From NCBI GenBank assembly GCA_047495785.1, contig JBLDXI010000031.1, positions 620,001-684,000 of the forward strand: a stretch of DNA of 64,000 nt, read 5' to 3'. Numbering within the stretch: the stretch's first letter is position 1; every line of letters begins with the position of its first letter. Under the pieces are notes generated by a model. That model searched no databases. It saw nothing but the letters and a program-made list of their open reading frames with translations, and was not told the origin of the DNA. The stretch is from Lepidodermella squamata (Eukaryota; Gastrotricha). Of the stretch, positions 22,021 through 32,880 are shown one piece after another. A program made the position numbers and the translations under genes.

Positions 22021-22761
22021 TCACTTCGTGTTGAACGGCCAGTTGTTGCCCCAGGGAATTGCTGGCAATGCATTCCAGTTCCAAGTGGGCGGCTGTACCC
22101 AATTGAAGGGCCATTTGTTCGCAGGCGCCTTCGTAGTAATTGCCTCCCAGCGAACAACAGGTAGTCTAACCGCTGGCGGCGTATCAGGGCGAGCAACCTC
22201 GGTGTTTCCCCCAGTTACAGGACCAATGCCATGATCAACAGCCTCCAGCTTGCTAGACGGAACACCCCATCTTCCCAGAAGTTGAATACCGTAGTTAGAA
22301 AGAGGCGTTGACAAAACGATAGAACGAGACAAGACCCATCCATAACGCCATATAAAGCCGTTTTGGACAGTTTCACTGTAGACTACAGCGACATTGTCGT
22401 AGTCAGTGTACAGAATGCGGTAGTCGTTGTCCTTATCGCCGAAATTGACGTAGCGGATCGCCCACCAGGCAGGCTCATCATTCGATTTGACTCTCGCCTG
22501 GCCTAGCTTTAAGTTCCATGTGTTTTTCGCATCGAGCCATTGACGATCGTAGACCGTCACAGTGCCGTCTCCGTTTGCAACGTATGATTTCGTGGCGTCG
22601 CTGCCTGTTTCTTGAGGGGTTCCTTTTGTTCGGTAGATGACGTACCAGTTGCCAACATATCGCGAGGCGTCGAAATCAGCCTGCAGGGCTGGTCGGCCAA
22701 CTGAGGTTTGGCAGTTCACTATGGCTAGGAAAGAAGCTGCAGCTATTACGCTGGCAAGCAT
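22021..22761 (-). CDS. Secreted lipocalin with a Trp/Pro-rich tail, 246 aa (minus strand)
   Basis: Single exon. The signal peptide MLASVIAAASFLAIVNC precedes a lipocalin barrel of about 160 residues: YVGNWYVIYRTKG (the G-x-W motif), then DYRILYTDYDNVAVVYSE (the TDY motif) and YGWVLSRS (the third conserved region with Arg). The tail after about residue 185 is Pro/Trp/Asn-rich (WPFNWVQPPTWNWNALP), not part of a lipocalin. It is the only lipocalin on the minus strand and lies 9 kb from the main array. Lipocalins of this ApoD-like type carry small hydrophobic ligands outside the cell. Confidence 0.85.
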   Translation of the reverse strand: MLASVIAAASFLAIVNCQTSVGRPALQADFDASRYVGNWYVIYRTKGTPQETGSDATKSYVANGDGTVTVYDRQWLDAKNTWNLKLGQARVKSNDEPAWWAIRYVNFGDKDNDYRILYTDYDNVAVVYSETVQNGFIWRYGWVLSRSIVLSTPLSNYGIQLLGRWGVPSSKLEAVDHGIGPVTGGNTEVARPDTPPAVRLPVVRWEAITTKAPANKWPFNWVQPPTWNWNALPAIPWGNNWPFNTK

Positions 22762-23255
22762 GGCAGTGTTTTTAACTCAACGAAACAGAATTGAGTGGAA
22801 AATGATGCAGCTTGTCGATGTTGGCATGCTTAAATATTAGCGTCGACACCATAATCCTGATGGTCCCCTGCATCTAGTTGTTTTTTACCACGTTTTCGTG
22901 TTTGGCTGAGCACTCATTGGCAAGAGTTCACGATAGAAAAACGCATGCATTTGACGCATGTCGACAAGCAGTGATAGAAACATCTGGAAGTGAACGTTAA
23001 GCAGCTCAGGTTACAACGATGGAGATTCAGGAACAAAAATGTAAAGGCTGTTGAAGGTCTTTTTTATTCCAGCTTGATCCGAGTTCAAATTCAAACTAAA
23101 TTTTCATCTTTAAAATTTCTGACGCCAAGGCACTTGCCTTACTTCCCCATCGGATAGGTTATCTATAGCTACTCTACTCAAAAGGGGACACTTTTTTGGC
23201 TAAAGTTCTCAATGTTTGTAGGCAAGCCAGCCTGAAATATTAATTACATAATGAT
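22762..23255. other. Upstream region of the minus-strand lipocalin, no gene
   Basis: The minus strand has an AATATTTAAG element near 22830-22838 that may serve as its TATA box. Otherwise nothing can be supported. Confidence 0.35.
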
Positions 23256-23439
23256 CAGGGCTGGAAAAAGTGTCCTACCACGGTATCAATGGTAGCGGAA
23301 ATTTCGGCAAAATTAGGAAGAGAATGGGAAAATAAGGGAAGTTTCCGAAAAATACCACGAAAAGTTGTGCTTTTCGGCCAAAATTAGCGGAAATTTCCGA
23401 GTTTTGAGACCGGAAGGTTTGACACTTTTTCCGCCCCTG
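23256..23439. mobile_element. 184-bp hAT-type MITE with 8-bp target duplication
   Basis: The ends are CAGGGCTGGAAAAAGTGTC on the left and, read inward from the right, CAGGGGCGGAAAAAGTGTC: 19-bp terminal inverted repeats with two mismatches that begin CAGGG, as in hAT elements. The 8 bases ATAATGAT stand directly outside both ends (23248-23255 and 23440-23447), the hAT target-site length. The interior has further self-complementary blocks (GCGGAAATTTC and variants) and no coding capacity. It lies just downstream of the kinase-ankyrin gene. Confidence 0.85.
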
Positions 23440-23564
23440 ATAATGATGATACCGCACTCTCATTTCCATTCGCTCCTTGAAATCGGATAATTTTGCAATG
23501 TAATGGCATAAAAACATCAGTACCCTAGGCACTTTTCATAATTTACTTCTTGCCAAACTGACGG

Positions 23565-25872
23565 TTATCTGTTACTAAAGAAACTCATGAAACTCGTGCG
23601 ACTTGGTTTTTCAATCGGAAGCGCTTCAAAGATCTTGCGAGTCTTATCTATGCGCTTTTCAAAAAACATGAATTCGGGATAAGTATCGACAAGATCAGCC
23701 GGTTTTTTTCCATCACTGTCTTTAACTGTAACCAAAGCGCTACATCTGTCTATCAGCATCTGCACGACTTCAGGATTAAAAGACTCGGCGGCGTAATGCA
23801 AAGGCGTGCGGCCTGTTTTATCGACAGCTGTCACGTCAGCCTTGTAATTATTGATCAGTAACTGCACGAAAGAAGCGTTGCCATTACCCGCAGCCAAATG
23901 CAAAAGCGTCCGGCTGTTTTTATCAACAGCTTTCGCATCCGCTCCATATGTGCCTATCAGCAACTGCACAACTTCAGCGCGGCCATACTTTGCAGCCGAT
24001 TGTAAAGGCATCCAGCCATCGTCATCGGCAGCCTTCTCATCCGCTCCGTATTCGTCGATCAGCAACTGCACGAGTGAAGCTTCGCCTCTCTGTGCAGCCA
24101 AATGCAAAGGCGTCACTTTGTTACGATCAACAGCTTTCGCATTGGCTTTGTGGTTGTCGATCAGCAGCTTGACGACTGCAGCGTGGCCATGTTCTGCAGC
24201 GAAATGCAAAGGTGTTCGGCCGCGTCCATCAACAGCGTTCTCATCCGCTCCGTATTTTTCGATCAGCAACTGCACGAGTGATGCGTGGCCATTGCAAGCA
24301 GCATAATGCAAAGGCATCCTACCGCTCCTAGACGCACCTTTCACATCTTCTCCATATTTGTCGATCAGCAACTGCACGACTGAAGCGTGGCCATTCATTG
24401 CAGCGGAATGCAAAGGCTTCCAGCCAACGTTATCAGCAGCTTTTACGTCCGCTCGGTATTTCTCGGCCAAGATGCTCACAATGTTGATGTGACCTCGTCG
24501 CGCGGCCAAATATAAGGGCGTCTCGCTGTCCTTATTCTTGCAATCAACATTTAGTTTGCCTGCGAAATTAGTCATGATTCGGCAAACCCGAAGCAGAAAG
24601 CCTTTTTCGGCGCATCTCAACAGCTCCTGTGAATTCGTCAAAGTTTCATTGAATAAACTGAACTAACGTCTAGTCAAACCTTCTCTGCATCTTCCTTGCT
24701 TACTGGAATCGGGTCAACGTCTAACCTAATAGCATATGTGATCAGTTGGTCCACTGTTGGTCTCTTCTGGGGTTGGTCGCTGGGATCACTCATCATCGAG
24801 ATAACTAGTTTACTAGTCTCTTCTGAATATCCAATCAGTCTAGGCAGCTCTCTGAAATTAGATGTTGGTGTTACCTAAAGCAGAAACAACGTATCGTGGG
24901 CTCACTGTGACTTTCTAAGTGCTTCGCAATGCCCGAATACGTCAATTCCAGCGTTCTCGCCGTTGAACTGTCTCAACGTCAAATATCAATATGAAGCCCA
25001 TTCTGTCATAATTTTAATCTCACCGGTCTACGGCCGCTAGCAACTTCGTAGAGAGTCACTCCGAGTGACCAAATATCGCAAGGCTTCGTGTGCTCCAAAC
25101 GAATAAAAACAGCAGGCGATGCATAGTCGTACGTTTTCAAAACTGCCATATCATAAGACGGCTTAATACTTGAATAAGCGCATAATTAGATCAGATTTGA
25201 TTATGGAAACTAAGCATACGCTATCAAGTTTTTGGTCAGTCCGAACCCGCCAATTTTGGGAATCTTCCTATCCTTACTAAGGTAGATGTTTTTCGGAGTG
25301 ATGTCGCGATGAATGATATCCTTGTCATGGAGGACCTGGATGGCAAGCAAAAGCTGAAAAATCCAGTCAGCAAACTGATCCTTGGAAATTCTCTGGTCCA
25401 AATGAATGTAATCCTCCAATGTACCATGAGGGCAATATTCCATGATCAAATAATACATCTCAAAACCTGCCTTCGTCGAATCAGGCCCCTGATATTCCTC
25501 TGTAATGGGAAGAATTACTTTTTCACATGATTTTCGTCCAAACAAACTCACCTCTAAACGCACCATAAACTTCGACAAGGAAAATATCACTAATATTCGC
25601 CAATTTAGCGTGCTGTGGTGGAGGATCGGAATTCAAAAGATTTTCTCATGGAAGACATCATTGAAAATAACCTCTTCCAAGCTGCTTTTAACGATGATAT
25701 CAACGAATTTCCCGCCGAATCGTTCGTCTTTTCGCATGGCGGTCAAGTTCACTTCTTTGACAGCGTAATCTTCACCGCCCCATCGAGCGAGAAATACTTC
25801 GCCGAATTCCCCAGCTGGACCGAGGCTTCTGACAAAGGTAAATTCACTGACTGAAGTAAATTTAAGGGGCAT
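23565..25872 (-). CDS. Kinase-like domain fused to ankyrin repeats; DFG reads GFG, 660 aa
   Basis: Seven exons: 25672-25872, 25552-25612, 25220-25499, 25024-25168, 24906-24967, 24680-24851, 23565-24626; introns 51-59 nt, phases all agree. The kinase part (about residues 1-300) has a weak glycine loop LGPAGEFGEV (17-26), AVK lysine 39, hinge LIMEYCPHGTL, HRDITPKN with Asp153, then KIGGFGL where DFG is expected, so the metal-binding Asp is Gly172. DIWSLGVTLYEVASGRRP and the RPTVDQL region are present. From residue 308 come about eight ankyrin repeats (GRTPLHFAAEHGHAAVVKLLI type) and a short tail. The last intron is only 53 nt and joins AEK to ELLRCAEKG in frame, so the two parts are one protein. 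Probably a pseudokinase or weak kinase scaffold; NEK-like in sequence flavour. Confidence 0.85.
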
Positions 25873-26353
25873 TTTTCCAAATAGAGTCTTGTTTTTACAG
25901 CAGCAAGAACTTATAATTCTGAAAAGCTGACAAGTAATTTAAAGTATGGCGGTAGAACAGATAAGGATAAGGATAGATAAGGATGAACTGATGACAAAAT
26001 GTAGCCTGAATCATCCAATTATGTCGGTGAGACAACGGAATAAAAAACGGCGATAAAACTCGTCTCAACATCAACGGGGCCAAATAAGTAGGAACTGGTG
26101 AAGCTAAATTTTATCATAATTGCCGGTTGCTAAGATCCCTGTCCATCAAAACATGTGATCGTACCACTAACAAGAGGCTTCTTGCAAGTTTTGAATTATA
26201 AACAATCAGTATAAAACTCAAAAGCTGGAATCCTTGCTAAAATCACCATGCACACGTTTATTTTATATTCATTTCAAAAGGGAGTACAAAACAGCTCCTG
26301 GAATAGAAAAATTGACGAGGAGCGGCAAAATCGCCGTCCTCAGCAGCGTATCT
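25873..26353. other. Intergenic, no gene seen
   Basis: Lies between the start of the kinase-ankyrin gene and the stop of the second GPCR, both on the minus strand. A short TAAGGA tandem stretch occurs near 25961-25985. No other feature. Confidence 0.5.
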
Positions 26354-28688
26354 TCAATTTTGAGATGCGGAATAAACGTTGTTCGACCTTCTGACAACCA
26401 TTATCATAAATACAACAGCAGGATAGATGAGTAACATCGTAGACATGAATGCTTTTAAAGCTAAAGGTTGATCTGCGACCATGGCCGAAACAGCAATAGC
26501 CGCCATGAAAAGAGTCAAAGCCACAGCATTGGCTGCCTTCGTCCTCTGAATGTCCAGAGAGACATTCTTCCCGCGCAATTTTAGCGCGCAGAGGCAACCA
26601 GCTATCAACGGAATCGCATTAAGGACGATTAAAACAGCTTGAATGACAGACCCAGCGCCATCTCGATGGCTGAGTTGGCATATGATCGACTTCTTATCAA
26701 TCCAAGCATCAGAATCTTCGTAATAGTTGGAAGAGAGTGTAACCTCAGTGACAGTAGGTTGGTCCCCGAGTATCCACGCAACGATTCCGATAACATTGAG
26801 AAGAGTGAAGATCGTCACTTTCGATGCTAAATTTTCACCTTGAACTTCGACCACCACCATGGGCTCGGTACTAGAGCGATGCTTCTTTCGAATGCCGGAG
26901 ACATTCGACGCTGAATCAACTCTTTCGATTGTTTCTCTGCCCATCGAGAAAGCAGCAAGGCTATTTCTCTGTTTCATCAACGTTGTTTCAGTTCGTCTAA
27001 TACGGGACTGGGTAACCTTTAGCAATAAGCCAAGTCCAAGAGATGAATTAGTAAGGCTAACCCCTAAAACAACTAGGATGATACGTAAGTAGCAGCTTGG
27101 GGCAATTGTTAATGCCTTTGAAGTTGCGAAAGAAATGCTAGAACAGAAAATAAGAATTACACCAAGGTAAAGAGGGTTCTTCATCATTGACCATCCTTTC
27201 AGCCTGATATTGACTCCTAACGTCACGAGGATTCCAAAAGAGCTCAAAACCACGATTGCTATGAAGCCTGATAGGGGGAATTCTAGGTAGACAGTAGTTT
27301 TGCTTGCTCCATCAGCTGGGAAAACCGGCAGACGGGTCAACTCATCGATTTTGAAGACAGCGTTCATTTCATCAGCGCAGTTCTGTGCACATGTCATTTG
27401 ATATCGAACTTCGATCGCCTGCTTCTCCTCAGACCAAGTCCCGAGTAACTGTGGCTCTTCGTCCCACTCCATGCGTTTTGAGTATTTGATTGCCCCAAAC
27501 CTCAAATCACGAACTTCTGCCGAGAAACTTTGCTGAGCAATCTCAACAACACGACTTGGGTCGATACGATAAGATTCGAAAGTCAAATTATTCGCATTTA
27601 AAAGCTGATTCGTAATGTTGAGTCGAACTATCGTATGAAGGGCGGAATCGTAGCAGAGATGTCGAAATTGGAAATCCCCTGCAGGTCTCGATTTGTTTGT
27701 ATAGGCATCAAGTTCAATGTTGAATTGCTCAAGGGTCCTTCCGAGAGAGTCAACACTTGTAGCAGAGGGTGGCAGCCAGATTTCAGTCGGGGCGCCGACA
27801 TAGATCGTCGACTTCAACTGCTCAAGTAGAACTTGCCTCGTGCACTTCGACCACGGCATTGGTGGTAGGAATGGCGGGAAGAATTGTGAGACCATTGGGA
27901 GAATGAATCGATATTTCAGTCCTGTTATCCCGTGCTTGTAAGCCATGCAGAGGAAACCAAGAGCCATCCATCCTTCGTTCGACTCCAAGTTGAATATTCG
28001 GATATCAAGCCGTTTCAAATGAAGGATGAAATCATCATTGAAGTCGGGACTTGCTTCGAAAACCGTGATTTCATAACCGTGGTAATTTGCGACTTTGAGT
28101 AAGAAGCTACCTGTTTCCATATTGTAAGAATTTGCCGATAAATGCATGATAATGGCCATTCTCTTCACATGGCTAGCCTTTGAAGAACGAAATGCGGCTA
28201 GTCATGTAAGCCTGGGCTGGCCCGCGAATTCGATTTAGGTACGGATATTTTGATCGTTTATCAATCAAGCCAGGAGCGTTACAAGATGACCCGATCCCAA
28301 TAAGGTCCAGGTGATGTAAGATGGTACCGGAAGCTTTGCAGCCAACGCTTTGAAGCGGGCCTGTTGTAATAGGTGATAGAACCCTCCATGAATCCAGTGG
28401 CTGTCGAATAAACTCGAAGGTGCTTCTGACAGCCAACATCCCAGCGATGCCTTCGTTTCGGTAGTCAAAGGTCAATTTGTACTCGGGTAAGATATCGCTG
28501 CGTCTATTCACATCTTCAACAACCATCTGCTGAACTGAGCGGCAGTATTGGAATGTCAGAGGGTCGAATCCAGTGAAAGGATGCAAGGATAGAACGACCA
28601 ATTCCTTAGTCTTATTAGCCACGGCACTGCTGGTTGTAATCAGTATTTGAGTGATGAGAATTCGAAGCATAAGTCCCGCTGCATTCAT
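26354..28688 (-). CDS. GABA-B-receptor-like class C GPCR paralogue, interrupted by a one-base frameshift
   Basis: The 5' frame (28173-28688) encodes a leader and the start of a ligand domain: SLHPFTGFDPLTFQYCRSV, NRRSDILPEYKL and GIGSSCNAPG, matching the GPCR at 15678. It ends at a stop straight after RISFFK. The second frame picks up the homologous sequence at once and runs to 26354, with the rest of the ligand domain and seven hydrophobic segments. The shift lies near the AAA at 28179-28181 on the plus coordinates. No GT-AG intron explains it, because the sequence is conserved up to the break. Either this is a young pseudogene or the assembly has a one-base error. The intact rest favours the latter or a very recent loss. 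I describe it as read and do not repair it. Confidence 0.7.
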
Positions 28689-29174
28689 CTTTTTGATGTT
28701 ATGTTTTGATAACTGCGAAAATAATGATAGTTAACTCAAGAGAAGCTCATCGTTGAATAAGAGACGGATCAGCATGGCTGTTTCGCTGGTCGGAAATTCG
28801 TGGGCAAGATTGTCATGCATAGTCTGAAATAGAATGTTGACTAATTTACCTAAAACGGAAATTCAGTAATCCCTTTGTCCCCATCACGGCGGCTGCGGTT
28901 GGCACTTTAAAAGTTGCTTTCATCCGTTTTCCAGCGCTCGAAGCTCGCGACACTTAGAAGGCTTCTGACTGGGTGTGTCATTTAAGATCTTGGCGCTCAT
29001 TTCACTCTATAACGCGTTTTTCTACGGGTTATAGTTTGAGTGTTCGTTTCTTCGTTTAAGACCCAAGAAAGCGAGACAGTGACAGAAAGCATGCTGAATT
29101 GTGTTTTATTCTTGAAATACACCAGGGCTCATTATGAAGCTCATAATTCGTAATCTATATTCTTGGGAATTAAT
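28689..29174. other. Intergenic, no gene; polyadenylation signal of the next minus-strand gene
   Basis: AATAAA on the minus strand near 29103-29110 probably ends the small gene starting at 29462. Nothing else is supported. Confidence 0.4.
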
Positions 29175-29462
29175 TTAAAGTGACCGAAGAAAGGCGAAAG
29201 CCAATAAAGCGACAACTATTCCAGCATAAAGACGAAGTATCATCCTGTCAGCAGTCAAGTTCTTTCGAAACGTTTTTCGATTCGTCTCGAAAAATCGCCT
29301 ATTTTGTGATATTGCTCGCCCAATCCCGTAGCTTAAATGGCTTCTTTGACTGCATGGGTCTTGACAGATCGCATCAATTTCGGAGCCATAGTCTCGTTTC
29401 AAATTAAAGAGTTGTGCAACGATAGCTGTTTCTAAAAGCAATATAATTCTAAGCGGTATCAT
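29175..29462 (-). CDS. Possible small single-pass membrane protein (about 95 aa)
   Basis: From the methionine at 29462 the frame gives a hydrophobic start (MIPLRIILLLETAIVAQL), a polar middle with CQDPC, and a C-terminal membrane segment LRLYAGIVVALLAFAFLRSL. The open frame extends upstream without ATG at its first codon, so the true start may lie in another exon: the sequence TTGCTTTTAG around 29440 could be an acceptor. AATAAA lies 70 nt downstream. The single C-terminal membrane segment recalls small organelle proteins. No family recognised. Confidence 0.4.
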   Translation of the reverse strand: MIPLRIILLLETAIVAQLFNLKRDYGSEIDAICQDPCSQRSHLSYGIGRAISQNRRFFETNRKTFRKNLTADRMILRLYAGIVVALLAFAFLRSL

Positions 29463-29617
29463 ACTATGCGTAGGATTTACTGAATAAAAGCCATTCATGA
29501 TCCAGCTAATAAATATCTGACCGCTCACATGAACAACTGTGCAAACACTTCAGTACATTTCAGGTTGTCAACAATGCTCCTTCAAGTTTTGACTCGGCCT
29601 TATCTTGTCATCATTCT

Positions 29618-30722
29618 TCAACTCTCTTCTAACAACCTTTTCAAGTAAGTAACAAGAGTGTCAACGCCATGTAGAAAGTTATCATCAGCGGCTCCATTGG
29701 CGTCGAAAACGTGCGCAAAATCGATGATTTTCACTGTAACCAATCGACTCGAAATTGCTTCGCCGGCTTCATGACAAAGAAGCAGAGATGATGAATAAAA
29801 GCAGTAAGAACGCTGTGACCGGAACCAATCGCCGATTTGCACCAGCTTTTTTATTGTTCCTTCCACACATCGGCGACGCAAATTCTCGCCGCCAAAGAAA
29901 ACTCTGAATACTGCAAACTTTTTCAAGTCAAAATGCTATAAAACAAAGAAATCTTCCACCTTTTGAATTCAGCTCATCGGGATTGACATTTCGCGTGTAG
30001 TCTGAATAGAATGTTTCTGTCTTGAATTTTTCGCTTTCAAGTTGCTTCAGATTTGTCTGAGAAATGATTTTGAGGTGAAATTTGTTTAGCTACATAGACG
30101 GCTTACCTTGAATCCGATTACTTGAAAGCCTGTCTCATTAGCGTAGCGGCTTTTGGAAGTCGCCCTTAACCGCTTTTCCTCTGAAGCATTCGGGTCCCAG
30201 GTTCGGCGACCAATTTTGACATCCATGACAGCCGAAGGTCGTACGTCGGACAGCCGGGTTACGTCTTCGAGTCTCATGTATTCAACGCCATTCTCTAGCT
30301 TTCCAACGGTGCCGTAGAATCGGGGAATGAATGGGCGCAGGGCTATCAAGGCTTCATCTGAGCAATCTGGGGCGAAAACCCGGGAATAAAATGCACATTC
30401 CAACGCCCCGCGTGGGAAGCTTTGGATAGGTTTTAGGATGATACCACGTTTAGTCGTATCGGTTAAAAAGCCGATCTTGCCATTTCTAAACATATGTCCA
30501 CCAACTTGATTGGGCAGCGGCATGGTTCCCTAATGATTAGCAAATCATCAGGTATTTCAGTTGAACACAATCGCTCCTCACCTTAGGTATGGCGAGCTTT
30601 TGATCGATTTCATAGGAAGAGTAGGTAGGGACTGGGAACTTGTTGGAAACTTTCTGAATGAAAAGTTGATCTTCTTTGTCGCAGGTGGTTGCAGTATTAT
30701 AATCATCAGCGTTTGAGGTCAT
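29618..30722 (-). CDS. IPMK: Inositol polyphosphate multikinase, 317 aa
   Basis: Four exons: 30582-30722, 30107-30529, 29960-30056, 29618-29910; introns 52, 50 and 49 nt. The start was taken at MTSNADDYN; an in-frame extension upstream looks like 5' UTR. The protein has NQVGGHM near the N-terminus, LEDVT, and the catalytic signature PSAVMDVKIG (residues 145-154; P-x-x-x-D-x-K-x-G), followed by DPNASEEKRLR. SSLL and the metal-binding KIIDFAH (IDF at 283-285) with DDNFLHGVDTL follow. All key marks of the IP-kinase family are present. IPMK phosphorylates inositol trisphosphate and tetrakisphosphate, and acts in the nucleus and cytoplasm. The length fits compact invertebrate IPMKs. Confidence 0.9.
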
Positions 30723-31036
30723 TGTTTTCAGAATTTGGCTAAAATATGCTGCCGAACATAGTAGCAGATGAAAAACACTTGCTTTGTGCCAAATAGGTAA
30801 CCACCTGGTTTTACAAGTAGACATAGGCAGAAAGAAATTGGTGGGATCCTTTGGATATCGACTCACTTTTACACCGGCTAAAGAAATGATATTATGAAAT
30901 GAGCTATTTCTCAGTTTTATTAATTATTAAAAAAATTCACAATTCACACATTTTGGCTGAGTTCAGTTCGAGGTGCATCATCGTGATAGCCAACGCCTCC
31001 TGTGTAAACTTTCATTTTTTTAAACATGTGATCGGA
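30723..31036. other. Intergenic, no gene seen
   Basis: Contains an AATAAA on the minus strand near 30913-30925, probably for the gene ending at 31037. Nothing else is supported. Confidence 0.35.
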
Positions 31037-31478
31037 TTAACAAAAAATTTCCGCATGCATATTATGCACTTCAATTATAGTCTGACCGTCTTGCGCAAAC
31101 ACAGCATTACAATCCACGAGGGTTTTCTCAGCCTCTTTCGCCATGGGAAACGGAAAATCATCCCTTCTCCCAGCTTCAGAAGGCGGTGCAATATCTTGAC
31201 AATCAGATAGCAAGAAAATATGTGAATAGCATCAAGGGAAAGAATAAGGAAAGAAACCAAGAAAAATTCGAATATTTCTTCATTCCACATGAGAACCTTT
31301 TCTCATCATTCTCGTCGTAAATCAGATACAGAGATGAATTATCTGTCGTGTAGCCTAAATTTAAATTTACGATCCTATTCCGTTTAGAAGATTTTTCCGA
31401 GTATGGCCAAATTTCAACTTTTTGCTTCACTAGTACCAAATGACCGCTGCCTTTTGTTTTCCACTCCAGTCGCTCCAC
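31037..31478 (-). CDS. Unidentified small gene, 3' part (possible PH-like fold)
   Basis: Two exons fit: 31289-31478, containing EWKTKGSGHLVLV, RNRIVNLNLGYTTDNSSLYL and IYDENDEKRFS, and 31037-31194, containing DDFPFPMAKEAEKTLVD and ending AEIFC before TAA. The 94-nt intron has GTGGAA and TCAAG ends and keeps phase. There is no ATG at the left end of the first exon, so the start must lie in a further exon not found. The pattern of short strands with EWK-x-KGSG is like PH or Ran-binding domains, but this is only a resemblance. Confidence 0.35.
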
Positions 31479-31772
31479 CTTCTTACTTTTTCACTTCTGT
31501 TTCAGATTTAACTGACCGTATTTGCCAACCCGTGAACAAACAAACATGCTTACTGCACACACGAGAGTCGTTTCATCGCGTAAACAAACCAGCCACCAGG
31601 TAGTAACCTTTTCGAGCTATCTCGCAAAACCAATGTATGAACAAGCCGCTTCTTGTCCCATTATTTAGGAAGTTTCTGAGCTATTCCAGTACGCCTGGCT
31701 TCGAGCCAAAGATACACTACCAATGACTCAGTTCGTCCATTTCAATTTTTCGCACTGATTCAAGAACATCTG
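31479..31772. other. Intergenic region ahead of the main lipocalin array
   Basis: Upstream region between the divergent minus-strand gene and the first plus-strand lipocalin. No TATA box as clear as in the later genes was found. Confidence 0.35.
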
Positions 31773-32423
31773 ATGGCATTGTTACCTATCGACTTGGCAA
31801 TCCTTGTGTTACCCTTTCTGTCTCTGGCCACAGCCCAGGAGGCCAATTCAACAGATATTTCCGACGCTCCTCTGCTGGATACAACAACCCAGGAAGCTAA
31901 TTCCACTGAATTCCTAGACACCCCACTGCTTGATACAACATTTATAAAGCAAGGCGCAGATACGAAGCAGAAAAGGTTTTCTGGTATCTGGTACGAAATT
32001 TACCGCCATCGGTCAATGTTTTACGAGTCTGGCATCAACAATTATGTTTTATGGCTATCAGACCAGGATGGCACGTTGAAAGCATCCGCTCAGGAGTATC
32101 TTCCATGGCGAGATCGCTGGGAAGGCATTACTGCAGTCGGACATCGAAGCCAGCGAGACCCTTCGTCCTACATCGTGAAATTTCTCGATTTCGCAACAAG
32201 CCCGCCCATGATAGTGAGAATCGCTGAGACTGACTACGAATCTTACGCGATAATTTACGCAGAAATGGACTACTACGGCGTTTATAAGAGCCGCTTCGGC
32301 TGGATACTGAGCCGGTCTCGTTTCATCAGCGATAAAATGGAGGACTATGCGTTTGAAATTCTTCAAAGCCAATACGGCCTAGATCGATCTGAATTCGTCA
32401 AAACCCGGCACACTTATTTGTAA
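31773..32423 (+). CDS. Secreted lipocalin, 216 aa, with a duplicated N-terminal spacer
   Basis: Single exon from ATG. A signal peptide (MALLPIDLAILVLPFLSLATA) is followed by two copies of a short acidic spacer (QEANSTDISDAPLLDTT and QEANSTEFLDTPLLDTT). The barrel then starts FSGIWYEIYRHRSMF and contains ETDYESYAIIYAE and FGWILSRSRF. It ends EFVKTRHTYL. It is the first gene of the plus-strand array. The second and third lipocalin motifs are kept, so it should fold. AATAAA stands near 32474. Confidence 0.85.
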   Translation: MALLPIDLAILVLPFLSLATAQEANSTDISDAPLLDTTTQEANSTEFLDTPLLDTTFIKQGADTKQKRFSGIWYEIYRHRSMFYESGINNYVLWLSDQDGTLKASAQEYLPWRDRWEGITAVGHRSQRDPSSYIVKFLDFATSPPMIVRIAETDYESYAIIYAEMDYYGVYKSRFGWILSRSRFISDKMEDYAFEILQSQYGLDRSEFVKTRHTYL

Positions 32424-32820
32424 TTTTGAGCAAACACCCATTTTTATTTGACGGCCCATGCTGTAAAGACGTGTTAATAAAGCTATTTTGTCAAATGAAA
32501 ACGGGTGTTTATGAAAAAACCGGGTTGTTATCGCAATCTTATTGTCAATCTTTATGAGGCTAAGGCTGACGTGTGTATGTATCACTGGCTGATAATATCA
32601 GCGTCTTGGGGCCTCAGTGCAGTCTTGGAGACAATAGCATGCGTCTCTGCCTATTGTGCTACTGCAGAACAATGGCAAGGTCGTGTTCGAGAGGCTGATG
32701 AGTTGTGTATTCTCATCCCGCTTGTCATTGATCTGTCATGAAGCAAAAACGCAGACCACAAGAGCTACTTGACCTGCGCATACAAAAATGGTCCCGGAAC
32801 CGAGGCTAATTAACCACCGG
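32424..32820. other. Intergenic, no gene seen
   Basis: Spacer between two lipocalin genes; the only feature is the TATA box at its right end. Confidence 0.4.
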
Positions 32821-32828
32821 TATAAATA
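32821..32828 (+). promoter_or_regulatory. TATA box of the lipocalin at 32881
   Basis: TATAAATA, 60 nt ahead of the ATG. Confidence 0.65.
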
Positions 32829-32880
32829 CCGAAGAGGCAATCAGATTAATCCCGGTTGAGTTTCTTCCATTCAAAAAATC

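Noticed and set aside
23565-24641. Separate ankyrin-repeat gene with its own start
   Set aside because: The apparent start is TTG, not ATG, and a 53-nt GT-AG intron joins it in phase to the kinase exons directly upstream.
29529-29617. Extra exon linking the small membrane protein to IPMK
   Set aside because: IPMK ends with a clear TGA at 29618 and a complete C-terminal domain; no splice sites join them.
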